From positions 1,256,001 to 1,320,000 of the forward strand of contig JAPDOI010000131.1 of the NCBI GenBank assembly GCA_029168955.1: a stretch of DNA of 64,000 bases. Direction: 5' to 3'. The stretch's first letter is position 1. The number at the start of each line of letters is the position of its first letter. The notes below the pieces were generated by a model that saw only the letters and a program-made list of their open reading frames with translations, was not told the origin of the DNA and searched no databases. A program made the position numbers and the translations under genes. Positions 11,901 through 23,339 of this stretch are shown here, piece after piece. This DNA comes from Aplectana chamaeleonis. Taxonomy: Eukaryota; Nematoda; Chromadorea; Rhabditida; Cosmocercidae.

Positions 11901-14208
11901 GTCATCAGTGAGCTCAGATCGCGCCCAGAGCTCCGAATTCCATCGACGAAAAAATCGAGATTCTTCGCATCCACGTTTAAGATTCTATTCTATGACCATT
12001 AAGAGACTTAGCTCATTAGTATTCTATGTGCAACCTTTCCGCTTCAATATCACGATATGAAACCTTTTTGAATCAGTATACTCTTAGGCAAAGAATTATT
12101 AGCGTGAGGAGCTGGGTTCGGCTCCTATTTCTTCTTATCACCATTTAATGATTCTCGTCCATAATGTGAGATTCGATAGCAACCCTTCTTTTCTTTCGTA
12201 TGTGACAAGAGCATGTATTGAGCTCGAACGGAGAATGTTTGACGTTGGCGTAAATATTGAACTTTTGATATAATATTATTTTGCAAAACCGAAGTTCAAT
12301 CATTTTCTGTAAAAATCTTCCATGGATTTCAGAAACTTTCACTGACACGTGGAAAAACACCTGCTGCAGTTCCACAGCCCCTTTCCTCATATAAATTCAC
12401 ATACGGCCAAATATCAAAAAAACGTCACTAATGTGAGCGCGGAGCACTTTTTGAAAAAACCTTTTCCACCCATTCTTTGATAAATCTGCCTCAAACTAAC
12501 TCATAGCGTGGAAATATGAGCTCTCATCCGATACCAGGGTTATAATCGCTGCACTGCCCATCAATTGTTTTAAATAGGTGCTGAATACCGAAGAATAAAA
12601 AACAAGAAAGACGAATTTTTCAAAAAAAATTCAAATTTTCTCGTTTTCGTGTTTATCCTATTCTGATATTTTTTATTGATGCCCACATGAACTTTTACAT
12701 AGTTAACTCTTTCGAAAAATCTACTTTAAAGGAGTTATACAGTCGAGGGCCTCATAAAATTTAATTGCGTCCCGCAGAACAATGTTGAGTCAATGATAAT
12801 TCGGAAATCAGAAACCGAAAATGAGCAAATAACCCACTAGTGGTGTCACATACTTGTCTTGACAGTAAGCATTCATTACCATAAAGGAATACTTTTGTTT
12901 GGGGTTTTTAATAGACACTGGATTCCCAAAAACAAAACACCAAATTTCAGATTTTTTTCGAAAATGTCCGATCGACAAGAAAATTCTTTGGTAGTTTCGA
13001 GGTTGCGTACACAAATTATTTGAATCGACATTATAACATTTCAACCACCACAGGCCTGTCTGTGATCAAAATTAATTTCAATCAACCAGTGCAGTGCTCA
13101 ATTGCAAATTTCGTCTAAAGTATTTTTCTTCACAGCTCGGTGTTTTTTGAGGAAATATTTTATTTTTGTAATACCGAATATTCTGCACCACTTACTATTA
13201 TCTCTGACGATATTACTTCGTTTTGGAAATGTTTATGAGCATCTGAAGACTCGCCACTCTTCCAGTTCAATTTTTCGGAAAAATTTAAACAAGTCGAAAT
13301 TTCTCCAAACTTCATTGGTGGAATCATAGGGCTGCTTCAAGTATGGCACAAAAACATAACCAGCCGAGTAAGTCGTTTAACGCGTTAAACAGTTCCTAAG
13401 TTGGGCGCCGCACAAAAACGGCGGCGGCCGCCGCCCGGCACCGCCTTTTTACCCTAGGCAGCCGACCGCACTGTATATGAACTCTCTCATTTCGCACGCA
13501 CTCATCATCCTGATGTTATTATGGCTCAGGAAACCAAGCTATCTCCTTCAGCTACCGCTCGACATCCTAACATTCTTGGCTATACTGCTTATCATGCTCC
13601 TAGGTCATCTCTCGGCGGAGGAGTTCCTACTTTCGTATTATCAAATTTACCCTCTGTTATCATTCCAAACGCCCCTCGTACGGTACTCTTGAGTACCTAC
13701 CTATCCACCTCTCTCTTAAACACCTATATATCTTTTTAATATCTATATCCCTCCTACCACGTCTGTCCCCAATCTTACGACCCTACTCCTTCACTCAAGC
13801 ATCTGTACGACTGCTTCCTTTCACCCTGTTGTCTTCGCAGGCGATTTCAATGCTCATGCATTCTGCTCGTCGCTTGACACTGATGCTAGAGGAAAAGGCG
13901 TCAAAGATTGGGCGGAGGAGTGCGATTTGGTTATCCTCAACGATGACCAGCCCACTCGTCGCCCGGCCAACGGCCGATCCTCTGGTCCAGACATCTCTCT
14001 TGTATCTTCTAATCTCTCTAGCGCCTGCTCTTGGTCGACCGATACAACTCTGTCCAGTGATCATATCCCCGTCTTTGTGCATGTCGATCTCTCGAATTCT
14101 CCTGCTCCTTATTCAGGTATCCGTCAAAGGTCTTATCTTAATCGTTGCCTTGCAGACTGGCGCTTGTTCAGGAAGGTGGCACTTCGCCATGTGGTTGACT
14201 ACCCCTGG
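8939..14208 (+). pseudogene. Non-LTR retrotransposon endonuclease (EEP) domain, split by an insertion
   Basis: This is the apurinic-endonuclease-like domain that nicks target DNA for a non-LTR retrotransposon. Exposed parts are 8939-9041 and 13476-14208. The first contains the opening motif NLNGLRAKL. The second begins YELSHFARTHHPDVIMAQETK (joined at 13476) and then shows GDFNAH, a PDIS motif and SDHIPV, the order expected of the endonuclease/exonuclease/phosphatase fold. The palindromic element 9044-13473 separates the two parts. Removing it together with one TA copy joins them exactly in frame. A frameshift at about 13700-13745 and the lack of any reverse transcriptase downstream show that the copy is dead and 3'-truncated. 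The generic Jockey/CR1/R1-like clade cannot be resolved by eye. Confidence 0.8.
9044..13473. mobile_element. 4.43-kb palindromic DNA element, Tc1/mariner-like ends
   Basis: A giant foldback element. The left end is CGGTGCGGTCGGCTGCCAAG; the right end read inward is CAGTGCGGTCGGCTGCCTAG. Both are flanked by TA (9042-9043 and 13474-13475), as expected for Tc1/mariner transposition. The arms are 9044-11031 and 11486-13473, both 1,988 bp and nearly identical apart from scattered substitutions. The centre (11032-11485) is itself a diverged inverted repeat. No transposase is encoded: the open frames are short and occur as mirror pairs, for example at 10457-10678 and 11839-12060. It is presumably mobilised in trans. 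A 60-bp CG-rich stretch with GGCGGCGG and CCGCCGCC lies just inside each end. Confidence 0.88.
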
Positions 14209-14214
14209 AACGGG

Positions 14215-15104
14215 AACAAAATTTTTTCATTGAAAATATTTTTATTTTTTAATACTTCTGGTCGTCTTCGCCTTTGCCAATCACTTCATCGCCTATGTAC
14301 CTCCACTCTTCTCTACTGCCTTACGGGACGACCCCCCGCGGTATTAATTTTTTCGGGAAAGTTATTTTGAAAGTTGCGGAGGATGGATAGAGTAACATTA
14401 CTGTATGTTGGGTTTTCACTATGGACTTTTCGGTAGGGCGAAAAATGGGAAAAAACATGAAAAATTAGCGGGAGCAATCTCTTCAACCGTCCACCATGGC
14501 TGTGCTTTCGGTTGTTCAAAAGCTAAAATTGGCTGGCTACTATATCTAACACCCGTCTACCTAAATCTGTTTTATTTGGATCAACATGGAAAAAATTTCC
14601 GCTATACATATACTCACTCACTCACCCTCGAACTCGAGATAATCGAAAAAAAATTCCACGTGATCGAGCCAAGTTTGTAGTTTTTAATGAAGGGTCAGCA
14701 AATGTATTGGGCAACCGATTGTCGCCTTCTAAAAATGAAAACTGCTGCCATGATGATAATTTTTAAGAAAGGGTTCATCGCTTTGCTTCTTACAACGGCA
14801 ATGCTTTTTCCTCCGACGGTTCGCAAACGACTTTGATGTGTTCAACAAGGGTGTTTTCTTTACTCGAGAAAATTAATACAAAGTTAGAAGATGTTCACAT
14901 TACAATATTTCTCAATGAACCCGAAATGCTAGCACAAAGAGGTGAGAGGGATAATTCTCGAAGAATGTGAGGAAATGCTCATATACTATAGGGATTCACG
15001 CGATAGAAATTGTAAATCCAGTAAGATTGGAAAAAGCAAGTCAAAATGTGAATGAGAAACCTCGTGGATAAACAATCGAATAAATGCAAAAAATTTGTTC
15101 AGAA
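14215..15104. other. No gene seen
   Basis: The sequence following the truncated endonuclease fragment shows no domain, RNA gene or clear repeat. Open frames are short. Confidence 0.35.
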
Positions 15105-15185
15105 GGTGCATTGCGGGAATCGAACCCGCAACCCAGCATCCCTTCGTAGTGTAGCATTCCCCATCGTTATCCTCTCGTCCATCCC
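15105..15185 (-). other. tRNA-like sequence (tRNA pseudogene or SINE head)
   Basis: On the minus strand a box A-like TGGACGAGAGGATAACG is followed at the right distance by a perfect T-arm, GCGGGTTCGATTCCCGC, containing box B (GGTTCGATTCC). The TGG-CGAG-GG-TAACG form of box A is like Ser/Leu tRNAs. I cannot pair a proper acceptor stem, and the anticodon arm is not convincing. It is therefore more likely a tRNA-derived repeat than a working tRNA. Confidence 0.45.
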
Positions 15186-15189
15186 TTCT

Positions 15190-15889
15190 CGCTTGTTCGG
15201 GCAATTTCGTTCAAGTGATACGAGAAATGGAATGCACAGTGAGCTTGGAAACGGCTTATATCTCACGAACAGGCCAGAATCCAACCGTCAAACTTGGTTT
15301 AGTTTTTTTTGTAACTAAATGTGTGCCGAGCATATGAACTCACTCCAGCTGCTCCGATTAGGAGGTTACGGGTAGTTTGAAATGATGTTTTTTCTTCTGG
15401 AAGACCGGAAGGTGGGTAGGGGAAACCGATTATAGATTATTGTTACTCTCTACATCCTCCACAACTCGGCAGAACATTTTTCAGTTCCCTCCACCCTTGC
15501 GCAGCTCAGACCCCCGGTGTGAATATCCACGTCCCGCGCCGTACCCTGGGCAGGACGAAAACAAAGTCTAGCTCCATGTTAAGCACCCACAAATGAATCC
15601 ATTTTAGATTACACAACATTAGACCCTATTATTGAGAGGAGATCAAGGTGCACTCTGTAAAGAATATAATGTGTGCATTTGGTAGTGGACGCAATATTGC
15701 GTCAACTCCATTTGCAGGCGACCGGCCGATATCGATCTTCTGGTTCCGAGCCAGATTTACTCTGCCCCCTTGCGCGCTTGTGCGGGGCGAGGGTAGAGAC
15801 AGCGAGAAATTGTGGGGAGAAGGAGACGCAGCGTACGCACGCGCGACGAACGGAACTAAATCACACTCAGAAACAGAGTATATGAAATC
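15190..15889. other. No gene seen
   Basis: Nothing recognisable. GC content rises at 15700-15850 without a domain or RNA signature. The RTE fragment at 16204 would be expected to continue here if it were intact, but no RTE sequence was found. Confidence 0.35.
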
Positions 15890-16201
15890 TCCTCTGAAAT
15901 ATGAAGAAAGCATACAGATTGCTCTTCCATTACTTGTAAAAATACTGCTCAGAATTTCGCCGCATTCGCCGCGCGCGACGTTTTTGAAAAGCCATTGCAA
16001 AAACTATTTCCTTCAAAAACAAAGCACTCTTAGGGAACTTCGGCACACATTTGACATAATTAGGTAGCAATTTAATCTGTGAATATGATAGCGTTTTCAG
16101 AATTCAAAAAAGTCTCCATTCAAAAAAGTTGCATGCATCGGACGCTTTTTGCCAAGTTAGCCAGATGCTCCCCGTTTGTACAAAACTTAGCGCGGGTATT
16201 G
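15890..16201. mobile_element. Half-copy of the CAATACCCGCGC MITE
   Basis: About 310 bp matching the right arm of the complete element at 21274-22064, including GGACGCTTTTTGCCAAGTTAG and the terminus GCGCGGGTATTG followed by TA (16202-16203). No matching left end is present, so the element is truncated or rearranged. Its intact right end abuts RTE sequence, which shows that it inserted into the RTE copy. Confidence 0.65.
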
Positions 16202-16203
16202 TA

Positions 16204-17038
16204 AGCTGATGGCGGCGATGATTCCTCTTGAATGTCGATGCAATAATCAGACCACTGCGTTCACAAAAGTCGACAAGGCGGTAGCCATTGTCCGATGTTT
16301 GCTCCACTGGGTAGAACCATTTACCGAGTACTTCGGACTCCTGATCAAGTCCCATCTTCGCATTTGTGTCAATCCCCACGACAACAGCATGTTGACAAGG
16401 TATCCTGGCTAGCAACGTATTGAGTTCCTCATAAAACGCATCCTTCGTATTGTCTTCGGCGGTTTCATTGGGCGCATGAGCACTCACTATCCACAGATTG
16501 AATCCTCTCTGATCCCGCAGTCGTACGAACGCATTCCGGCACGACGTTGAGCCGAACTCCTTGACCATACCATTGAAATCCTTCCTTACAGCTATTGCAC
16601 AGCCTCCCACTCCCCTATCGTCAGCGTTACTGCAGTAGATGGTGTACTCTCCGACGCTGATGACGGGTCTATCCTTGAGACGGGTTATCTGAAAAGCAGC
16701 AAACGGTGCATCGAAATAGCTCAGAAGTTTGGATAGCGCAGTTTTTTGGATATCACTCGACGGCGATCGACAGTTCAGGGTGTCGAAACTGTGGCTTGTG
16801 ACCAAAGACTCCATGAACTCCCTAGGTACGGATCCTAAGATGTTATGGACCAGAGGCCTTGGTGTGCCGGACGGCGACACCTTTATGCAATGTGCGGGAT
16901 ACTATCGCGATATTGTTGTGCACGCTATATCGCTCGAACGTTCGTTGTGTACACTCAAACGTCTGCTGGGTGCATTAGAAGCATTAGAAACAGTGACACC
17001 AACGAGCTGGTACCAACAGATTTGTATACAAACCCCCT
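16204..17038 (-). pseudogene. RTE-type retrotransposon 5' fragment (endonuclease domain)
   Basis: Minus-strand open frame from about 16880 leftward. It encodes the RTE endonuclease with TLNCRSPSSDIQKT, a degraded QETRLKD equivalent (ITRLKD), GVGGCAIAVRKD, SAHAPNETAEDN, VVGIDTNAKMG and RNHRRHQLT. The last motif stops exactly where the MITE ending at 16201 begins. The region 16881-17038 is the 5' leader and matches the second copy at 58730-59551 up to the shared terminus near TACAAACCCCCTA. The fragment lacks the linker and reverse transcriptase. A substituted catalytic-region residue (glutamate of QET lost) and truncation mark it as dead. Confidence 0.85.
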
Positions 17039-17166
17039 AGAATGCATAAAGAAAGAAATCGTTCGAGTACCATTTCAAACCAAAGGACTACGAAGAAAAC
17101 TTATAAAATGGGTGAGTGGCGAAAACTGGAAAGTTGTATCATCAGCTGTATCGGTGTATTGCTTAA

Positions 17167-17714
17167 AGGCAGTGGTCACGATGAAAATCGTTATCGAAAA
17201 AACTACAAAAATCAGCTTAGATCAAAAACAGCTGAAAAACTATGAAGGTAGCGCGGTGAAAAACGGTCTAGAATTAGAGTTTCTAGGGCCCAAAGAAGCC
17301 AGTTCGTGCACACGTGCACAGCGATGACGAAACAGATCGCAGTCTCATGCCGAGCAGTCAAAAATCATCGACATTCAGAGTACGAAATAAATGCAAATTT
17401 AACGAATAAAAACAGTTGAATAATGAAAGCATCACTTCAGTCAATGTTTTTGACTAGATGTGTACATAAATTCTAAGGTTCATTGATTGACATTCAATTT
17501 CAAGCTAGCTGATGTTCTTGATATAAGAGGTCATCGATGCCGATGATGTGGAGTGGGCTCGTCCACCATCAAAAAACAAGAAAGTTCAGGTTTCAAATTT
17601 GGCCCAAAACAGTGGTTTTTTCGCGATTTTTTCTCATAGGTCCTACTACTCGAGACCCAGGAAAGGATTTGGAGAGAAAAAGACGACAAGCATATTTGAT
17701 CGCGACCACTGCCT
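17167..17714. mobile_element. 548-bp TTAA MITE, copy 2
   Basis: Left end AGGCAGTGGTCACGATGAAA, right end read inward AGGCAGTGGTCGCGATCAAA, TTAA on both sides (17163-17166 and 17715-17718). Same length as copy 1 at 6029-6576 and closely similar in reverse orientation. Non-coding. Confidence 0.75.
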
Positions 17715-17764
17715 TTAACAAACAACTATTCGGTATCCCCTATTATGGTGAGGGCAATTGAATT

Positions 17765-18125
17765 CGACTCACCTCGGAGGCTTCGCAACGAGGTCGCGTA
17801 GGTGTCTTGGAAAACACCTACGCGGCGTCAACGCTCAGCCGACGAGGCAATCGGCTCTTTTACGTTGTGCGATTGCGGAGCCTACTTCGCTATGGGGCTG
17901 AGCAGAGTGCCACCGCGGCGCGGCGCGGTCTGATGATGGAGAGCCGTATTGATAGATCGCCGCGATCTATCAATACGCCTCTCAATCATCAGGCCGCGCC
18001 GCGCCGCGGTGGCACTCTGCTCAGCCCCTATCGGCGTGCAGGCAGGGCGAATTGAAATGAAGGCACCGCAATGTGACCGTGTAGGTGCCTATAGGGCACC
18101 TACACGGCCGCATTGCGGTGCCGTC
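17765..18125. repeat. Cluster of long GC-rich palindromes
   Basis: Three hairpin-forming blocks in a row: about 17790-17825 (arms around GTAGGTGT/ACACCTAC), 17891-18031 (a ~140-bp near-perfect palindrome centred on GATCGCCGCGATC, with arms ending in GGGGCTGAG/CTCAGCCCC) and 18062-18122 (arms GGCACCGCAATG/CATTGCGGTGCC with GTAGGTGCC inside). No protein or RNA gene was recognised. It may be a foldback element or the stem of a structured repeat. Confidence 0.65.
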
Positions 18126-18302
18126 ACCGCAGATTTTCTCAGAGTAGAGGCCCTAACGACGACGTGCACGCAGCGGTTCTCCATCACGTGTACTTGCCGA
18201 ACTGCTGTGGATTCGATCAACATCCCCCATTTATTGCTCGGAGTTCATGCAGTTCACCAAAAGATGCGAAAAATCAGTCGCCCACACGTTTATCTCATAA
18301 AA

Positions 18303-18906
18303 CAGGGGTGTGCATTTTCCGTTTACCGATTTTCCGGATTTACCGGTGTTTTTCGGTAAATTTTGATTTACCGATTTACCGAGTTTCTCCCGAAATCTAC
18401 CGAAGTTTTTACCGAAAAGGAAAATTGGGTATTTTTGCCCAATCGGCCCTACTTCTTACTCGTATTTCACGGGTTTGCTACTGTTATGGCATGCCATCGG
18501 CGCGATACCCTACTTCTGCCTTCCTTTTGTTACTCCTTTTTTAACCCTTCGGCGCACTTTTGAATGTTCATGCGATCTCTTCACCGTTTTGTCACGTGCT
18601 TTTTCTTATCGAGATACAACTCCGAGAAATACATATTTTATTCAAAAATGTTAACAGATTTGCAAATAAGCGCAGTCCTGAAGCAGATTTTTCAGGAACT
18701 GGAAAAATTCATGCCGAATATCCTTATGCACAATTGAAAACGATACATAAATATCATTGGTCATTTGTGCTATCATATGGGATAGGCACCAAAGACGAAG
18801 TCAGAATTTTTACCGAATTTTCCGTTTTCACAGTATTTACCGAGAAAAAATTCGGTAAAAAGCTTCGGTAAAAAATTTACCGAAAAGAATTTTCCGCCCA
18901 CCCCTG
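18303..18906. mobile_element. hAT-like MITE with CAGGGGTG ends
   Basis: A 604-bp stretch starting CAGGGGTGTGCATTTTCCG and ending with the complement of CAGGGGTGGGCGGAAAATTC. Such CAGGGGTG termini are typical of hAT elements. Both sub-ends are built of TTACCGA/TCGGTAAA words. I could not recognise an intact 8-bp target duplication (left flank TCATAAAA, right flank GAATGGAA), so the flanks are diverged or the copy is rearranged. Non-coding. Confidence 0.6.
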
Positions 18907-19282
18907 GAATGGAAGACTTCCACAGGATGAAAAGATAGGAAATCAGCCTGGATTACGAAAGTATTCCCCACTAACTAGAGAAAAAGCTCGAATTATCAGT
19001 AAAATTAGCCAAGAAAAAAATCGAAGGTCCTGATCCTCTGGCTTGAGTGGTCAGCAGCTTCGCCAAGGATAACTTTTCATCACGGTAACTCACCTGTAGT
19101 CACTTATCCTTGAGTTGCAGGTACATAATGTGAGGGAACTAGCCCTTCCGCTAGAGATGCACTTTTTGAAAAAATCGAAGTGGCTTGAATTCAAACGACG
19201 TCAAATAATTTTGACCGCGGTTTTTGGTACAAGTGGTTAGTTTTAAACGGCACTTCTGTTACTTTTAGTTATCAAGGAGGTA
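18907..19282. other. No gene seen
   Basis: Short spacer between two MITEs with no recognisable feature. Confidence 0.35.
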
Positions 19283-19519
19283 CAGTTGACCGCAATTTTA
19301 AAAGGACATGGTGCGGTTGCGTACTCGCACTAAATTACGGTAGAATCTGGCACTTTGCCAGATTTCGTCATCGATCGGCGCCAACCGTCGTCTCTCTGCT
19401 CACGAGAATATCAGCTGTGGCGCCAATCGATGACGAAATCCGGCAAAGTGCCAGATTCTACCGTAGTTTTAGTGCGAGTCCGCAACCGCACCATGTCCTT
19501 TTAACCTTGCGGTCAACTG
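19283..19519. mobile_element. 237-bp foldback MITE, Tc1/mariner-like
   Basis: Near-perfect inverted repeat. Left end CAGTTGACCGCAA, right end TTGCGGTCAACTG, flanked by TA at 19281-19282 and 19520-19521. The arms extend ~95 bp, through GGACATGGTGCGGTTGCG and CTGGCACTTTGCC, and a short loop separates them. CAGT-type ends with a TA target suit the mariner superfamily. Non-coding. Confidence 0.8.
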
Positions 19520-20292
19520 TATACCCGATATGTACGTCTTAAAATAAGGTATGGTAATTCTGCCTGTTTAATGCTTCAAAATCGTTGCTTTGAGTTACGA
19601 AAATTTTTCTCTGTCCTTTCCGTTTTGTCGCTTCTCATTTTCGTTTTTCGTGTTTTTCGTTGCTTTCATGTGCTGCGTCGACAAATAAATAAATATATGG
19701 GTAATAAGTGAGTTTGGCTTCTGTGAGGACATATAGGATATTTGAAGATATATGAGAAACAAAAGTAAGAGCAATTCTGCTGAGTGTTATGACGTTTATG
19801 TACAGAATGAGTGCTGAACAGGAGCACCGAAATAGAAAATCAAATTCCAGTAATATTTCGACGCCCGTGTCACAACCTAGCCGTTAGATTTGAAGCTTTT
19901 CCCAACCGCAACGCATAACTAACAATCTTAACAAAAAAAATTCAGAGTAAAAGTAGAGTATTTTGTACTACATAAGTGAAATCGAAATTCTTCAGCCTGT
20001 GTGCAAGCAATTAGAGTTATGTTATTCAGTGAAGCTAACATTTAATTTCAATTCGGTCCCCGTGAGAAGACGTTGCGCAAATCGTTTGTGTGGTGCACGA
20101 TACAATAGTTAAGATAGTTTATAGGAATTGAGATAGACTAGCAGAGCAAGGATCTAGTGACGTGTTTAGCGTGACACTTGAGAGTGTCGCCGACTGGCTG
20201 GTGGAACAGGTGCCACTCGGGTTTTGAGCAATCGCCATCACTGGCAGGGCTCTTGTCGCCAATAATGCCTCCTACACACGTCAAAAACTATA

Positions 20293-20453
20293 CGATGTCT
20301 AACATTGGCGTGGATCCGGAAGAGACCTTGCGTTCCCCAGCGGAGGTTGGCGCAAACTCGGTGCCACATGCTATAACATAGGTGCACCGAATTTGCGCCA
20401 ACCTTCAACAATGAACGTAAAGTCTCTTCCGGATCCACGCCGACGTTACATCG
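20293..20453. repeat. Foldback repeat with GTGGATCCGGAAGAGAC arms
   Basis: Inverted arms CGTGGATCCGGAAGAGAC (left) and GTCTCTTCCGGATCCACG (right), continuing inward to a GGTTGGCGCAAAYTCGGTG-like pair around a ~20-bp centre. Non-coding. The inner string GCGCAAACTCGGT also occurs at about 4181, so the family is dispersed in the window. Confidence 0.6.
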
Positions 20454-21273
20454 GGTGAACGCGCTCGGGATGGAACTACCCGCATTCGGTATTAAACGTT
20501 TGGCACCTGGCAATCCTTTGATGTACATAGAGTACAAGGATTTGCGTTTCGGGTAAAAAAATTGTTTCGTGCCCGGGTGTCATAGCTTTGGTCAAGTTGA
20601 TCCATTTGGGACTCTATTGAGATATTCGCAACAAAAATCGAAGATCCCTTTCTATTGAATTTGAACCTGGTTCACTCTTGAACAAATCATATATGTAGTT
20701 GTGACGAGGGACACCTTCATTCATTTCTGCTTCCATAGAGAAGTAGAGTTCGAGCCTTATGTTGACTGCGGTATAATGCCTAATTTCGCCCTAAATCATT
20801 GATCAGGAGTGAAATATGTGTCCGTTTGAATGAAAGAGCTGTCAATGCTGATTCAAAAATATCTTTAGGTACCAAATAAACCATTTTGAACAGAGTTATG
20901 GCATTGAATGCCATAACTTATAAGGATACTCCACACGCTCTGTAGTGCTAGCACTTGTCGTAGGGCAGATGATATGTAATGAGGTATATATTCCACCGAT
21001 AAATACAGAATGGTAATGCGTCATGTTGAGCTTTACATATGGTAAAGTTTTCATTTACATTCTTGATACCTTCCAGAAGAATTCGTTGAGCGCGTGAAGT
21101 ATCCTTGTAATCCGAATGAATCATTTTCGGGTATCTGACCGGAAACTCGAGATTCGGAGGATCCAAAATCCGAAAACTCGAAAGAGGCGTTTCATCCGAA
21201 TCAAACAATTACGTTAATTAAAAGGTCGGATGAAAAATTAGAAAAGCGCCCAGCACACGATTACCTCCACATA
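20454..21273. other. No gene seen
   Basis: No domain or structured repeat was recognised. The segment 20830-20920 carries words like those in the older TTAA-element interiors (ATTTTGAACAGAGTTATGG), so it is probably decayed repeat. Confidence 0.35.
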
Positions 21274-22064
21274 CAATACCCGCGCTAAGTTTTGTAAAAA
21301 TGGGGAGCATTTGGCAAACTTGGCAAAAAAGCGTCCGATGCAAAAAAGCGTAACTTTTTTGAATGAAGACTTTTTCTAATTCTGAAAACGCTATCATATT
21401 CGCAGATCAAATTGCTACCTAAATATGTGACTTGTAGGCCGTAGTTCCATAAAATCGCTTTGTTTTTGAAAAAATAGTTTTTGTAATCGTAATTTTGTAA
21501 TTGTAGGCGAAGTGAGGCGAAACTTTGAGCAATAATTGTACAGGTAATGGAAGAGCAATCTGCATTTAATATTAATAAATGAGGTGCAGGTAATAGTATC
21601 TCAAGGTTTGCGTAAGTTGAGTTTTCAAAATCCTTCATTAAGAACCCGGGGCTTTCGCAACAAAACTCCGATTTTCAGGTAGCTCTCAGGCTTATTTAAT
21701 GAAGAATTTCGAGAATTCAACAAACACCATCCTTGAGATTCTCTCACCTGCACTCAATTTATGAAGAAACCATGCAGATTGCTATTCCATTACCTGTGCA
21801 ATTACTGCTCAAAGTTTCGCCGCATTTCGCCGCGCGCTACGTTTTTGAAAACCGATTGCAAAAACTATTTTCTTAAAAACAAAGCGATTTTAGGGAAATT
21901 TGGCCCACAGGTTACATAATTAGGTAGCGATTTGATCTGTGAAAATGATAGCATTTACAGAATTAGAAAAAGTCTTCATTCAAAAAAATTTACGTGCATC
22001 GGACGCTTTTCTGCCAAGTTTGCCAGATGCTCCCCGTTTTTAAAAAAACTTAGCGCGGGTATTG
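21274..22064. mobile_element. Complete CAATACCCGCGC foldback MITE
   Basis: A 791-bp palindromic element with termini CAATACCCGCGCTAAGTTTT and its complement, flanked by TA (21272-21273 and 22065-22066). The arms (about 21274-21640 and 21700-22064) are diverged inverted copies with TTACCTG...CAATT, GTTTCGCC and GGACGCTTTT in common. The family also includes the half-copy at 15890-16201. Non-coding; the TA target suggests a Tc1/mariner source. Confidence 0.78.
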
Positions 22065-22066
22065 TA

Positions 22067-23030
22067 CATATTACCATATTTTATTTTTCTGGTGTTGTTG
22101 GTTTTTCAATTTCGGTGCATTTTTACAGCCACTCAAGCGATCTTGGGTTCGGAGCGCTGACCAGAGCCGGCAGAGCTGTCGAGCCACGAAGAACTGATCC
22201 CCAGGAAAGGCGGATCTTTCGCTCCGGGCATGACTCCCAGCTACGGGCTTCGGTGCCTCCTCTACCACAGCCCTTACTACATATTGCAGTTACTCGTTCC
22301 GCGGTGCCTGTGAATTGAAGGCCTGCTCTCCGACCCTCACGGCCGGAGGTGAAGGATTGGGAGTATGGGTGTGCAAGATTTTCTGTTTTCAGCCCATATT
22401 CGTCAGTTTTTTTTCTGTTCTCTAACAAATTGGATTTTCTGTTCTCTGTTTCCACAAAAAAACATCCTAAACGAGCATAGTGTGGAGTGCTTGATTTCGA
22501 GTCACGTTCAATCAAATCATGGAGATATCTCGTCCAACCTAAACCGTGGTATCAGAGATTTTTTCGCTAATAAGCCCAATTCGCTCCCTCTTGGCCTAAG
22601 TCGTCGAGTATTTTTCCTTCTAGGATTGATCTGATTTTGACGTTGATGATGAAAATGGGCGACCACTCTTCAGAAAGCTTGGAGAAGAGGTTGAGAGCAG
22701 AATAAAGCTATGGGGACAAGAGGGGAGCTTTGGAGAGAGTGTAAAGCAGCGCCAAAAGATGCCACGGCAGCATCACACGGTGGAGTTCAATCCCTGCCCG
22801 GAGCCAACCAAGCATTTACATCATAAACTGAATTATAAACAGTGTATACACAGTGTTATATTGAGTATACAATTATTCACACATACATACAGTGTCATAA
22901 GGAATAGTAAGGAATTTGATGAGTGCATGAGAGCTCCTTCGTAGAATTTCAATTCCATGTTGGTACCTATGACGTCGGTAGGCAACACAAATGGGAACAA
23001 TGTAAATCATCAACAAGCGAAAAGAAAGGC
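22067..23030. other. No gene seen
   Basis: Open frames on both strands at 22070-22640 are overlapping and lack recognisable domains. There is no clear promoter, splice or RNA signal. Confidence 0.35.
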
Positions 23031-23263
23031 ACTTATAAATAAATGAATAAACAATAAATTAATTAACTAAATATATAAATAATTAGGGAAATAAACAAAT
23101 AAATAACAAAATAAATGAATAAATAAATAAATAAATGAATAAATAATTAAGTAAGTATTCAAATAAAAAAATGAGTAAATAGACAAAAAAATAAACAGTT
23201 GATAAGAAAAATTAATTAATTAATTAGTTAATGAATAAATAAATAAGTAAAGAACAAAGAAAA

Positions 23264-23326
<63 letters not shown>

Positions 23327-23335
23327 ACAAATGCA
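23031..23335. repeat. AAAT microsatellite region
   Basis: About 300 bp of imperfect (AAAT)n with frequent ATGAATAA/ATTAATT interruptions. The longest pure run is at about 23262-23324. Confidence 0.9.
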
Positions 23336-23339
23336 TACC

